64,000 nt of DNA from Paracoccus aminophilus JCM 7686 (GCF_000444995.1 NC_022041.1:532001-596000); one strand, 5' to 3'. Numbered from the stretch's first letter, positions 17,742 through 26,241 are shown. Program-made: numbers and translations. The notes: generated by a model not told the origin, from the sequence alone.

Positions 17742-19004
17742 ATGCGCAGAGTAGTCGTCACCGGTCTGGGGATGGTCACACCGCTGGCCTCGGGCGTCGA
17801 GGAAACCTGGACCAGACTTCTGGCCGGCGAATCCGGGGCGGGTCCGATTACCCGTTTTGACGCGAAAGACGTCGTGACGAAATATGCCTGCGAGATTCCG
17901 TATGGCGACGGCACTGAGGGCACGTTCAATCCCGACGATTGGATGGAGCCGAAAGACCGCCGCAAGGTCGATGATTTCATTCTTTACGGCATGGCCGCCG
18001 CGACGCAGGCCGTGCGCGATTCCGGCTGGGAGCCCCAGACCGAGGAAGAGAAAGAGCGCACCGGCGTTCTGATCGGCTCGGGCATTGGCGGGCTGAATTC
18101 CATCGCGGAAACCGCCGTGCTGATCAAGGAACGCGGCCCGAAGCGGGTGTCGCCCTTCTTCATCCCGGGCGCGCTGATCAACCTCGTCTCGGGCCAGGTT
18201 TCGATCCGTTTCGGCTTCAAAGGCCCGAACCATGCAGTTGTGACCGCCTGTTCGACCGGCGCCCATGCGATTGGCGATGCGGCGCGTTTGATCATGTGGG
18301 GCGACGCCGATGTCATGGTCGCAGGCGGCACGGAATCGCCGATCTGCGAAATCGGCATCGCGGGTTTCAACGCTTGCAAGGCGCTCTCGACCGCGCGCGG
18401 CGACGAGCCGAGCAAAGCCAGCCGCCCCTGGGACGGCGACCGTGACGGGTTCGTCATGGGCGAAGGCGCGGGCGTCGTCGTGCTCGAAGAATACGAGCAC
18501 GCCAAAGCACGCGGCGCCAAGATCTATGCCGAGGTGCTGGGCTATGGCCTGACGGGCGATGCCTATCACATCACCGCGCCCTCGGATGACGGCGATGGCG
18601 GCTTCCGCTCGATGCAGGCGGCGCTGAAGCGTGCCGGGATCGAACCGGGTCAGCTTGACTACATCAACGCGCATGGCACCTCGACCATGGCCGATACGAT
18701 CGAGCTGGGCGCGGTCGAGCGGATGCTGGGCGATGACGCTAAAAATGTCGTGATGTCGTCGACGAAATCCTCGATCGGCCACCTTCTGGGCGCTGCCGGG
18801 GCGGTTGAGGCGATTTTCTGCATTCTCGCGATTCGCGACCAGATCTGCCCGCCGACGATCAACCTCGATGCGCCGGCGCGGGAAACTCCGGTCGATCTGG
18901 CCGCGAATGCCGCCGTGCGTCGCAAGGTTGATTATGTGCTCTCGAACAGCTTCGGCTTTGGCGGCACCAATGCCAGCCTTGTCCTTGGCAGGGTTGCAGA
19001 CTGA
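17742..19004 (+). CDS. fabF: 3-oxoacyl-ACP synthase II (beta-ketoacyl-ACP synthase, KAS II)
   Basis: A 420-residue condensing enzyme that elongates fatty acids with malonyl-ACP. The active-site triad is visible: Cys170 in TACSTGAHAIGDA, His in NAHGTSTM, and Lys/His in SSTKSSIGHLLGAAG. The C-terminal NSFGFGGTNASL loop is also present. ATG 17742 is preceded by AGGAAGGA. Unlike many genomes, acpP is not directly upstream; the divergent telA gene is. The stop overlaps the mltG ATG by one base (TGATG), so the two are coupled. Confidence 0.96.
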   Translation: MRRVVVTGLGMVTPLASGVEETWTRLLAGESGAGPITRFDAKDVVTKYACEIPYGDGTEGTFNPDDWMEPKDRRKVDDFILYGMAAATQAVRDSGWEPQTEEEKERTGVLIGSGIGGLNSIAETAVLIKERGPKRVSPFFIPGALINLVSGQVSIRFGFKGPNHAVVTACSTGAHAIGDAARLIMWGDADVMVAGGTESPICEIGIAGFNACKALSTARGDEPSKASRPWDGDRDGFVMGEGAGVVVLEEYEHAKARGAKIYAEVLGYGLTGDAYHITAPSDDGDGGFRSMQAALKRAGIEPGQLDYINAHGTSTMADTIELGAVERMLGDDAKNVVMSSTKSSIGHLLGAAGAVEAIFCILAIRDQICPPTINLDAPARETPVDLAANAAVRRKVDYVLSNSFGFGGTNASLVLGRVAD

Positions 19005-20185
19005 TGTGGCGTAACCTGGCGTCCAACCTGCTGACCCTTCTGGTCTTGGCGCTCGTCGCCGCGGCCGGAGCGATTGCCTGGGCCAAACATGCGTATGTCG
19101 CGGAAGGCCCAAGCAAGATTCAGGCCTGTGTGCAGGTTCCGCCGGGGGCAAGTCTCAGCGCGGTCAGCCAAAGGCTGGCCGAGCAGGGCGTTGTGTCCAA
19201 TGCCTATATCTTCCGCGCCGGGGCCGATTATTCGGGCAAGGCGCGGGATTTGAAATATGGCTCGTATCTTGTGCCCGCGGGCGTGAGCATGGAGCAGGTC
19301 GCGGCGATGATCACCGCAGGCGGGCCGAGCACCTGCGGCACCGAAGTGACCTTGCGCATCGGTGTGCGCGAGAACTCGATCCTTCTGCGCGACATGGACC
19401 CGGCGACGGGGCAATATGCCGAGCTGATGAAATACGATCCCGCCACCATGCCCGAGCCGGTGGGCATCGCCAATGCGGTCGAAAAGCCCGACGCCCGTCT
19501 GCGCATCACCATCGCCGAGGGCGTGACCAGCTGGCAGATCGTCGAAGGGTTGAAAGCGGCCTCGTTTCTTGCGGGCGATGTTGCGAAGATCCCGGCCGAG
19601 GGCTCGCTCGCGCCCGATACCTATGAGGTCAAGAAGGACGACGCTCGGCAGGCTCTGCTGGACGCGATGGCGAACAAGCAGTCGGTGATCTTGCAAAACG
19701 CCTGGGACGGCCGCGCGCCGGATCTGCCTTACAAGACGCCCGCCGAGGCTTTGGTCATGGCCTCGATCGTCGAGAAGGAAACCGGGGTCGCCGCCGAGCG
19801 TCCGGTCGTCGCCTCGGTTTTCGTGAACCGGCTCAATCAGGGCATGAAGCTCGAGACCGACCCGACGGTGATCTATGGCGTGACCAAGGGGCAGGCGGTG
19901 CTTGATCGCGGGCTGCGCCGGTCCGAGCTGCGCACGCGCACGGCCTATAACACCTATGTCATCCAAGGCCTGCCGCCGACGCCGATCGCCAATCCGGGCA
20001 AAGCCGCCATCGAGGCGACGCTGCATCCGGCGGCGACGGATTACATCTTCTTCGTGGCTGACGGCACGGGCGGTCATGCCTTTGGCCGCACGCTGGAAGA
20101 GCATAACGCCAATGTCGCGCGTTGGCGCGAGATCGAGGCGCAGCAGGGCCAGCCCACCGACAGCCCGGTGCAAGGCGCGAATTGA
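19004..20185 (+). CDS. mltG: endolytic murein transglycosylase MltG
   Basis: A 393-residue inner-membrane lytic transglycosylase (YceG family) that cuts nascent glycan strands and sets their length. A signal anchor at about residues 9-28 is followed by a LysM-like subdomain (PPGASLSAVSQRLAEQGVV). The catalytic domain contains ASIVEKETG with catalytic Glu about 257, and the family motif DPTVIYG. The fabF-mltG pair is commonly seen in alphaproteobacteria. A strong terminator follows. Confidence 0.94.
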   Translation: MWRNLASNLLTLLVLALVAAAGAIAWAKHAYVAEGPSKIQACVQVPPGASLSAVSQRLAEQGVVSNAYIFRAGADYSGKARDLKYGSYLVPAGVSMEQVAAMITAGGPSTCGTEVTLRIGVRENSILLRDMDPATGQYAELMKYDPATMPEPVGIANAVEKPDARLRITIAEGVTSWQIVEGLKAASFLAGDVAKIPAEGSLAPDTYEVKKDDARQALLDAMANKQSVILQNAWDGRAPDLPYKTPAEALVMASIVEKETGVAAERPVVASVFVNRLNQGMKLETDPTVIYGVTKGQAVLDRGLRRSELRTRTAYNTYVIQGLPPTPIANPGKAAIEATLHPAATDYIFFVADGTGGHAFGRTLEEHNANVARWREIEAQQGQPTDSPVQGAN

Positions 20186-20226
20186 GGCGGAAACCGGGCT
20201 GGTCCCGGTGACTTCGCGATGTCGAC

Positions 20227-20262
20227 AAAGGCCCGGACCCCGTGATGGTCCGGGCCTTTTTT
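20227..20262 (+). terminator. intrinsic terminator after mltG
   Basis: A long stem (AAGGCCCGGACC pairing with GGTCCGGGCCTT, loop of about 7 bases) runs into a T tract. It isolates the fabF-mltG transcript from the GTA cluster that begins downstream. Confidence 0.9.
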
Positions 20263-20348
20263 ATGCGGATTCGCGGGGTGATTCCCGTGGAACAGGCAGG
20301 CTGCGCAACAGCTGGGATGCAGCGCCCGCAAGCAGTGTTGCGTCATTT

Positions 20349-20375
20349 AGGTATTTGAAATGATGAATAAATACC
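20349..20375 (+). repeat. dispersed GGTATTT element, copy A
   Basis: The sequence GGTATTT...ATGATGAA lies downstream of mltG in the same orientation. Here the core also forms an inverted repeat (GGTATTT / AAATACC, 12-base loop). It belongs to a set of related short elements seen at seven places in the window. It lies about 30 bp upstream of the candidate GTA promoter, in the otherwise gene-free stretch 20263-20537. Confidence 0.45.
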
Positions 20376-20405
20376 ATGTTGCACCGCCTCGCACCGCTGA
20401 AAACT

Positions 20406-20434
20406 TTGACTTGGCGAACGGTCGAAAGTAGATT
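20406..20434 (+). promoter_or_regulatory. candidate sigma70-type promoter of the GTA cluster
   Basis: TTGACT (20406-20411), a 17-bp spacer and TAGATT (20429-20434) lie 104 bp upstream of the first GTA gene. It is the best match in the 20263-20537 gap. In R. capsulatus the GTA promoter is activated by GafA; whether that factor acts here is inference. Confidence 0.45.
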
Positions 20435-20459
20435 TTAGACATGCTGGGAGAAATGGGCG

Positions 20460-20492
20460 AGCGGCCGGGTCACTGACCTTGGGCCGCTTTTT
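20460..20492 (+). terminator. terminator-like hairpin in the GTA leader
   Basis: AGCGGCC (20460-20466) pairs perfectly with GGCCGCT (20482-20488), followed directly by TTTT. The structure lies between the candidate promoter and the first GTA gene, with no reading frame in between. It could act as an attenuator that must be overcome for cluster expression, or end a short leader RNA. Confidence 0.5.
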
Positions 20493-20537
20493 CATGGCTC
20501 GCTCGTGCGGACAGGCACCGAGGGCAGGGCAGCACGC

Positions 20538-20903
20538 ATGACAATGACTTTCGATCCGGGGGCCATGCCCTTGGGAGAACCGGTCGGCCAGAGCGCCGCA
20601 ACCGGCGAGGCCGCGATGGATGTGGTGAGCATCGCGGATGAGTTGTTCCATTCATTCGCCTCGGATCTGACGCGGCTCAGGCTGCGCATTCAGGCCGGGG
20701 CCACTGACGACATCAAGGAAAGCGCCAAGCTTGTCCGCGACCTGCGGGCGGCGACGCAGCTTGTTCTGGAAGAGAGGAACCGCGTTGACAAGTTACGCAA
20801 GGACGCTGCCGGAAGCGTCGGGGGCGGGGCTCTCGACCTTGACGCGGCACGAGATGAAATCGGGCGCAGGCTGGCTCGCCTCCGCCGAGCCTCAGGAGGT
20901 TGA
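20538..20903 (+). CDS. GTA gene 1: small terminase-like protein
   Basis: About 121 residues, start ATG 20538 (an in-frame ATG at 20544 is equally possible). The middle and end are helical and charged (ELFHSFASDLTRLRLRI, LRDLRAATQLVLEERNRVDKLRK). Position directly before the large terminase, and size, match RcGTA g1, which acts as the small terminase of GTA packaging. It overlaps gene 2 extensively in another frame. It has no recognisable DNA-binding motif, in keeping with GTAs packaging DNA without sequence specificity. Confidence 0.72.
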   Translation: MTMTFDPGAMPLGEPVGQSAATGEAAMDVVSIADELFHSFASDLTRLRLRIQAGATDDIKESAKLVRDLRAATQLVLEERNRVDKLRKDAAGSVGGGALDLDAARDEIGRRLARLRRASGG

Positions 20904-22194
20904 CGCTTTTCTGGGGGGCTTGTCGGACAATGCTCTGGCAAGCCTGCCCTGGCTGTTCGATTTCTGGGCGCTGCCGCATCAGCTGCCGCCCGAGGGGGAT
21001 TGGAAGAGCTGGGTGATCATGGGCGGGCGCGGTGCGGGCAAGACCCGCGCCGGGTCCGAATGGGTGCGTCGGCAGGTCGAGGGGGCAAGCGCCGACGCAC
21101 CCGGGCGGGCAAAGCGCGTGGCTTTGGTCGCCGAGACCTTCGATCAGGGCCGCGATGTGATGGTCTTTGGCGATTCCGGGATCATCGCTTGCTCTCCGCC
21201 CGATCGTCGTCCGATCTGGGAGGCGGGGCGGCGCCGGTTGGTCTGGCCGAATGGCGCGGTGGCGCAGGTCTTTTCCGCCCATGAGCCCGAGGCATTGCGC
21301 GGGCCGCAATTCGATGCGGCCTGGGTCGATGAGCTCGCGAAGTGGAAGAAGGCAGAAGAGACCTGGGACATGCTGCAATTCGCATTGCGTCTGGGCGAGC
21401 ATCCTCAGCAGGTCATCACGACGACGCCGAAGAATGTCGGCGTCTTGAAGGCGATCTTGCGCAATCCCTCGACGGTCGCGACCCATGCGCCCACTGAAGC
21501 GAACCGGGCCTATCTGGCCGAGAGCTTTCTGGCCGAAGTGCAGGCGCGATATGCGGGCACGCGGCTGGGGCGGCAGGAGCTCGAGGGGGTGCTGCTTGAG
21601 GATATCGAGGGCGCGCTCTGGACGACGGCGATGATCGAGGGGGCGCGGGTAGAGGCCGCGCCTGCGCTGGATCGGATTGTCGTGGCGGTCGATCCTTCGG
21701 TGACGGGCGGCAAGGCGAGCGATGCCTGCGGGATTGTCGTCGCGGGCGTCGTCACGGCGGGCGCGCCGCAGGAGTGGCGGGCCTATGTGCTTGAGGATGC
21801 AACGGTGCGGGGCGGGCCTTCGGATTGGGCGCGGGCGGCGATTGCAGCCATGGCGCGGCATGGTGCCGAGCGGCTGGTCGCTGAGGTCAATCAGGGCGGC
21901 GATCTGGTTGAGAGTGTCATTCGCCAGATCGATCCTTTGGTGCCCTTCCGCGCCTTGCGCGCGGGCCGCGGCAAGGGGCTGCGCGCCGAGCCGGTTGCGG
22001 CTTTGTATGAGCAGGGCCGCGTCCGGCATCTGCGCGGTCTGGGCGCGCTCGAGGATCAGATGTGTCGCATGACCGTGCGGGGCTTTGAGGGCAAGGGCTC
22101 TCCTGACCGGGTCGATGCTCTGGTCTGGGCCATCCATGAGCTGATGATCGAGCCTGCGGGCAGTTTCCGGCGACCGCAGGTACGCGGGCTTTAG
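20785..22194 (+). CDS. GTA gene 2: large terminase (packaging ATPase/nuclease)
   Basis: About 469 residues. I chose the TTG at 20785 because AGAGAGGA sits 6-8 bases upstream; ATG 20854 is the alternative. Walker A is GGRGAGKT (about 80-87), Walker B is AAWVDELAKW, and the C-terminal RNase H-like nuclease has VVAVDPSVTGG and the acidic DRVDALVWAIHEL. It packages host DNA into the GTA head and is the RcGTA g2 homologue. The start lies over 100 bp inside gene 1, implying strong translational coupling. Confidence 0.93.
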   Translation: MTSYARTLPEASGAGLSTLTRHEMKSGAGWLASAEPQEVDAFLGGLSDNALASLPWLFDFWALPHQLPPEGDWKSWVIMGGRGAGKTRAGSEWVRRQVEGASADAPGRAKRVALVAETFDQGRDVMVFGDSGIIACSPPDRRPIWEAGRRRLVWPNGAVAQVFSAHEPEALRGPQFDAAWVDELAKWKKAEETWDMLQFALRLGEHPQQVITTTPKNVGVLKAILRNPSTVATHAPTEANRAYLAESFLAEVQARYAGTRLGRQELEGVLLEDIEGALWTTAMIEGARVEAAPALDRIVVAVDPSVTGGKASDACGIVVAGVVTAGAPQEWRAYVLEDATVRGGPSDWARAAIAAMARHGAERLVAEVNQGGDLVESVIRQIDPLVPFRALRAGRGKGLRAEPVAALYEQGRVRHLRGLGALEDQMCRMTVRGFEGKGSPDRVDALVWAIHELMIEPAGSFRRPQVRGL

Positions 22195-22212
22195 CTTCGG
22201 TCGTTTCGGGAG

Positions 22213-22263
22213 GCCGGGGGCTGCGCGCCCCCGGACCCTGCGGGATATTTCGGCATGAAAGAC
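22213..22263 (+). repeat. dispersed hairpin + GGGATATTT element, copy D (inside GTA cluster)
   Basis: A GC hairpin (CCGGGGGC...GCCCCCGG, 22214-22234) is followed by CGGGATATTTCGGCATGAAAG. The same arrangement is found after purS and after the DUF1476 gene. It fills much of the 143-bp gap between GTA genes 2 and 3, an unusual place for a possible terminator. Confidence 0.6.
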
Positions 22264-22337
22264 GGGGTGGATGTCCGCGGATGTCCCTCGAGGGTCGCGG
22301 GTGTCGCGGCCCTTTTTCTTTGCAAGAGGAGGGACGG

Positions 22338-23522
22338 ATGGGATTTTCATGGTTCGGGCGTGGGGCCAAGGCCGCGGGCATTCCCGAGAGCAAGGTGAGC
22401 GCCACCGGGCGGATTGTGGCGATGGCAGCGGGATCGGGGCGGGTCGTGTGGTCTCCGCGTGATACGGGCTCGATGGTGCGGCAGGGGTTCATCGGCAATC
22501 CGGTCGGCTTTCGCGCGGTCAAGCTGATCGCGGAAGCGGCGGCGGCGGTGCCTTTGCTCTGTCAGGATCGCGAGAGCCGCTATGACACACATCCGGTTCT
22601 GGATCTGCTCCGCCGTCCCAATCCGGGGCAAGGGCGGGCGGAGCTGTTCGAGGCCTTGTTCGGTCAGATGCTGCTGAGCGGGAACGGTTATCTTGAGGCA
22701 GTGGGCGAGGGCGCGAAGGGGTTGCCTTCGGAGCTGCATGTGCTGCGCTCGGATCGGATGAGCATTGTCGCGGGCGAGGATGGTTGGCCGATTGCCTTTG
22801 ATTATGCGGTGGGCGGGCGCAAGCATCGTTTTGACATGACGGGGTCTCCGGATCCGATTTGCCATATCCGCAGCTTTCATCCTTTGGACGATCATTATGG
22901 GCTGTCGCCGATGCAGGCGGCGGCGGTGGCGGTGGATGTGCATAATTCGGCCTCGAGCTGGTCGAAGGCGCTTTTGGACAATGCCGCGCGGCCCTCGGGA
23001 GCGATTGTCTATAAGGGCGCGGATGGGCAGGGGAGTCTCTCGCCCGATCAATATGACCGGCTGGTGAGCGAGATGGAGATCCATCATCAGGGTGCGCGCA
23101 ACGCCGGGCGGCCGATGCTGCTCGAGGGCGGGCTTGATTGGAAGCCCATGGGGTTCTCGCCCTCGGATATGGAGTTTCACGAGACGAAACTTGCGGCTTC
23201 GCGCGAGATTGCCATCGCCTTTGGCGTGCCGCCGATGATCCTCGGGATTCCGGGGGATGCGACCTATGCCAATTATGCCGAGGCCAACCGCGCTTTTTAC
23301 CGGCTGACCGTGCTGCCACTGGCCACGCGGGTTGCGGCGGCGGTGGCTTGGTGGCTCTCGGAGCATCTGGGCGTCGAGGTCGATCTGCGGCCCGATCCCG
23401 ATCAGGTGCCCGCCTTGGCCGAAGAGCGCGATCAGCATTGGCGGCGGGTCGATCAGGCAAGCTTCCTGACGGTTGCGGAAAAGCGCGTGGCGCTGGGCCT
23501 GCCGCCTCTGGCCGAGGGCTGA
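22338..23522 (+). CDS. GTA gene 3: portal protein
   Basis: A 394-residue HK97-family portal protein (dodecameric gateway for DNA). The family's typical segments are present: SGNGYLEAVGEG, the HIRSFHPLDDHYGLSPMQAA stretch, and the C-terminal KLAASREIAIAFGVPPMILGIPGD. ATG 22338 is preceded by AGGAGGG. It is the RcGTA g3 homologue, separated from gene 2 by the hairpin element and followed 3 bp later by gene 3.5. Confidence 0.93.
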   Translation: MGFSWFGRGAKAAGIPESKVSATGRIVAMAAGSGRVVWSPRDTGSMVRQGFIGNPVGFRAVKLIAEAAAAVPLLCQDRESRYDTHPVLDLLRRPNPGQGRAELFEALFGQMLLSGNGYLEAVGEGAKGLPSELHVLRSDRMSIVAGEDGWPIAFDYAVGGRKHRFDMTGSPDPICHIRSFHPLDDHYGLSPMQAAAVAVDVHNSASSWSKALLDNAARPSGAIVYKGADGQGSLSPDQYDRLVSEMEIHHQGARNAGRPMLLEGGLDWKPMGFSPSDMEFHETKLAASREIAIAFGVPPMILGIPGDATYANYAEANRAFYRLTVLPLATRVAAAVAWWLSEHLGVEVDLRPDPDQVPALAEERDQHWRRVDQASFLTVAEKRVALGLPPLAEG

Positions 23523-23525
23523 GGC

Positions 23526-23759
23526 ATGGAGGGCTCGCGTTTCGTCAAGGAGCCTTTCGGCTGGCAGGACCAGCGGTTCGAGACGCAGGAGCGGATCATG
23601 GCATTGCAGTTTCAGCAGGTCGAGCGGCGGCTCGAACGCATCGAGGCCTTGATTGAGGGCCTCGAGCGGCGGCTGTGGATGACGGTTTACGGGGTCGTTG
23701 CGGTCATCCTGACGCAAGCGGTGCAGTCGATCCTGCAATTTAGCCCGAAAGGAGGATGA
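23526..23759 (+). CDS. GTA gene 3.5: small head-formation protein (rcc01685 family)
   Basis: A 77-residue protein: a short coiled-coil-like region (QFQQVERRLERIEALIEGLERRL without its ends) followed by one hydrophobic helix (LWMTVYGVVAVILTQAV). Its place between portal and protease matches RcGTA g3.5, which is needed for head formation. The start codon is ATG 23526. The membrane-helix-like tail could suggest holin-like behaviour, but by position and size the head role is favoured. Confidence 0.75.
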   Translation: MEGSRFVKEPFGWQDQRFETQERIMALQFQQVERRLERIEALIEGLERRLWMTVYGVVAVILTQAVQSILQFSPKGG

Positions 23760-23760
23760 G

Positions 23761-24294
23761 ATGAATTCAGGCGATTACGGGCTTGAGATGAAGTTTCTGG
23801 GGGCTCAGGGTCTCAAGACCGAGGGCGCCGAGATCGAGGGCTATGCGAGCCTTTTTGGCTTGAGCGATCAGGGCGGCGATATCGTTCGCGCCGGGGCTTT
23901 CGCGGCCTCGCTGGCGCGGCTGGCCGCCAAGGGCGACCGAGTGCGGATGCTGTGGCAGCATGATCCCTCGCGCCCCATCGGGGTCTGGGACGAGATCCGC
24001 GAGGATGGTCGTGGCCTTTGGGTCAAGGGCCGGCTTTTGCCCGAGATCGCCCAAGCGCGCGAGGCGATTGCGCTGATCGAGGCGGGCGCGATTGATGGGC
24101 TCTCGATCGGTTATCGCACGATTTCGGCCGAGCGCGACGGTAAGGGGCGCCGCCTTTTGACCGAGGTCGAGCTGTGGGAGGTGTCTCTGGTCACGTTCCC
24201 GATGCTGCCTGACGCCCGCGTTGGGCGCAAATCAGAGGATTTGGCTTTGGCCGCCGCCTTCCGCGCGGGTGCCGAGGCTTTGCGTCAGGGCTGA
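23761..24294 (+). CDS. GTA gene 4: prohead protease
   Basis: A 177-residue HK97-type serine protease (peptidase U35 family) that trims the capsid protein during head maturation. The catalytic His67 is in WQHDPSRPIG and Ser115 in DGLSIGYR. ATG 23761 follows the gene 3.5 stop by one base, with GGAGGATG upstream. The gene 5 ATG lies 36 bp downstream. Confidence 0.92.
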   Translation: MNSGDYGLEMKFLGAQGLKTEGAEIEGYASLFGLSDQGGDIVRAGAFAASLARLAAKGDRVRMLWQHDPSRPIGVWDEIREDGRGLWVKGRLLPEIAQAREAIALIEAGAIDGLSIGYRTISAERDGKGRRLLTEVELWEVSLVTFPMLPDARVGRKSEDLALAAAFRAGAEALRQG

Positions 24295-24330
24295 GGCCCG
24301 GCGCGTCACGTTTCACCATCAAGGGAGAGG

Positions 24331-25497
24331 ATGATGACCGAGGTGAAAGCCACGGCCGGGACAGACATGCCCGGCGATCTGGCGCGAGAGGTTCTGGGGT
24401 TCGTCGGTGAACTCAAGGCCTTTCGCAAAGACATTCAGGATCAACTTGTGAAGCAGGAAGAACGCATGAACATGATCGACCGCAAGACCGCCCTTCGTGG
24501 CCGCGCCCCTTTGTCGACCCGCGCCGAGGTCGAAGTGCCGCATCAAAAGGCGTTCAACGCCTATCTGCGCCACGGCGATGATGACGGGCTGCGTGGCCTT
24601 GTCATCGAGGAAAAGGGCATGACCACCGTGAGCGACGGCGGTTTTCTTGCCGCGCCGCAGGTGTCCTTGCAGGTCCAGGAGGGGCTCGCGGCCAAGGTCT
24701 CGCTGCGTGCCGTCGCCAATGTCGTGACCGTGGAATCGGCGGCCTATGAGGTGCTGGTCGACAAGGGCAATATCGGCTCTGGCTGGGCGGCGGAAACCGT
24801 GCTGACCGAGACTGATACGCCGACCGTCGAGCGTGTCGTGATCCCGGTCCATGAGCTTTCGGCCATGCCCAAGGCCAGCCAGCGCCTGCTCGATGATGCG
24901 GCTTTCGATATCGAGGGCTGGCTCGCGGGCCGGATCGCCGAGAAATTCGCCCGCGCCGAGGCCGCGGCCTTCATCAACGGCGACGGCGTGAACAAGCCGA
25001 AGGGCCTGCTGACCTATCCGTCGGCGCCTTACAAGACCGCGACCGCCAGCCAGATCGGCACGGTGGCCTCGGGCGCGCTGGGCGATTTCGACTCGGCGGC
25101 TCCGGGTGGGGCGCTGATCGATCTCGTCTATGCGCTGGGTGCCGAATACCGCGCCAATGCGAGCTTTGTCATGAACTCGAAAACCGCGGCGGCGGTGCGC
25201 AAGATGCGTGACAGCGATGGCCGTTTCATCTGGGCGGATTCGCTGGCGGCCGGTCAGCCCGCGCAGCTTCTGGGCTATCCCGTCCTGATCTGCGAGGACA
25301 TGCCGGATATCGCGGCGGATGCCAAGGCGATCGCCTTTGGTGACTTCCATGCCGCTTACACGATCGTCGAGCGTCCGGATCTGCGCGTGCTGCGCGACCC
25401 CTTCTCGGCCAAGCCGCATGTTCTCTTCTATGCGACCAAGCGTGTTGGCGGTGGTCTGACCGAGCCGCGCGCCGTCAAGCTCATGCGCTTCGCCTGA
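24331..25497 (+). CDS. GTA gene 5: major capsid protein (HK97 fold)
   Basis: A 388-residue HK97-fold capsid protein. The N-terminal delta-like scaffold region (helical, residues about 15-55) precedes the mature domain. The mature domain begins near ALRGRAPLSTRAEVEVPHQKAF and contains the conserved TVSDGGFLAAPQVS and INGDGVNKPKGLL motifs. Gene 4 is expected to remove the N-terminus. ATG 24331 has GGGAGAGG just upstream; a second ATG follows directly. It is the RcGTA g5 homologue. Confidence 0.95.
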   Translation: MMTEVKATAGTDMPGDLAREVLGFVGELKAFRKDIQDQLVKQEERMNMIDRKTALRGRAPLSTRAEVEVPHQKAFNAYLRHGDDDGLRGLVIEEKGMTTVSDGGFLAAPQVSLQVQEGLAAKVSLRAVANVVTVESAAYEVLVDKGNIGSGWAAETVLTETDTPTVERVVIPVHELSAMPKASQRLLDDAAFDIEGWLAGRIAEKFARAEAAAFINGDGVNKPKGLLTYPSAPYKTATASQIGTVASGALGDFDSAAPGGALIDLVYALGAEYRANASFVMNSKTAAAVRKMRDSDGRFIWADSLAAGQPAQLLGYPVLICEDMPDIAADAKAIAFGDFHAAYTIVERPDLRVLRDPFSAKPHVLFYATKRVGGGLTEPRAVKLMRFA

Positions 25498-25509
25498 TTT
25501 CCGGGCGAA

Positions 25510-25584
25510 GGGGGCGCCGCGCGTGCTCTGCCGATCCGGCATTGCAACTGTCCGCGCGTGCGACGGCAGGCGGCGCGCGCCCCC
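25510..25584 (+). other. long GC-rich inverted repeat between GTA genes 5 and 6
   Basis: GGGGGCGC (25510-25517) can pair with GCGCCCCC (25577-25584), enclosing a GC-rich loop of about 59 bases with GCGCGTGC segments that allow further pairing. It lies in the 129-bp gap right after the capsid gene. It may limit read-through or protect the abundant capsid mRNA. No reading frame with coding character was found in the gap. Confidence 0.4.
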
Positions 25585-25626
25585 GCTTGAGCTCGAGCGA
25601 ACGCATCACGACATCGGAGGATCGCA

Positions 25627-26241
25627 ATGTTGCTAGTCGAAGAAACAGCGCCCCCCGCCGGGGCGCTGCCGGTTTTGCTGTTCCGCGACCATCTGCGGCT
25701 GGGCTCGGGATTTGCCGGGGCAGGTGAGGCGGCCGAGGAGGTGGCGCTGGCAGGCTACCTGCGCGCGGCGATTGCCACGATCGAGGCGCGGACCGGCAAG
25801 GTGCTCTTGCGCCGCCGCTTCCGGCTTCAGCTGGAGGATTGGCGCGAGGATGAGGGCCAGCCCTTGCCGCTGGCGCCGGTGAACGCGCTTGGCGCCGTCA
25901 CGGTAAGCGACGGCGCGGGTACGGCCTATCCGGTCGCGCCAGAGCTGCTGCGGCTCGTGCCCGATCACCACCGGCCGCGCCTGATCGCGCGCTCGGGCTT
26001 TCTGCCGCTTATTCCGGCGGGCGGCTTTGTCACCGTGATCTTCACGGCGGGCTTTGGCGACAGCTGGGACGAGGTTCCGGCTGATCTCGCCCAGGCGGTG
26101 CTGCTGCTGGCCACGCGCTATTTCGAGGAGCGCAGCTTTGACGAGGCCACGCCTGCCTTGCCGCAGGCGGTCAGCGCGCTGATCGAGCGCTGGCGGCTGG
26201 TTCGGGTGCTGGCCGGTCGCGGCGGGAGAGCTCGCGGATGA
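25627..26241 (+). CDS. GTA gene 6: head-tail connector (gp6-like adaptor)
   Basis: A 204-residue head-tail connector. The N-terminal half has the usual helical GYLRAAIATIEARTGKVLLRR segment of gp6-like adaptors, and the C-terminal half has PADLAQAVLLLATRYFEER. ATG 25627 is preceded by CGGAGG. It docks below the portal ring. Its end overlaps the gene 7 start by four bases (ATGA). Confidence 0.87.
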   Translation: MLLVEETAPPAGALPVLLFRDHLRLGSGFAGAGEAAEEVALAGYLRAAIATIEARTGKVLLRRRFRLQLEDWREDEGQPLPLAPVNALGAVTVSDGAGTAYPVAPELLRLVPDHHRPRLIARSGFLPLIPAGGFVTVIFTAGFGDSWDEVPADLAQAVLLLATRYFEERSFDEATPALPQAVSALIERWRLVRVLAGRGGRARG

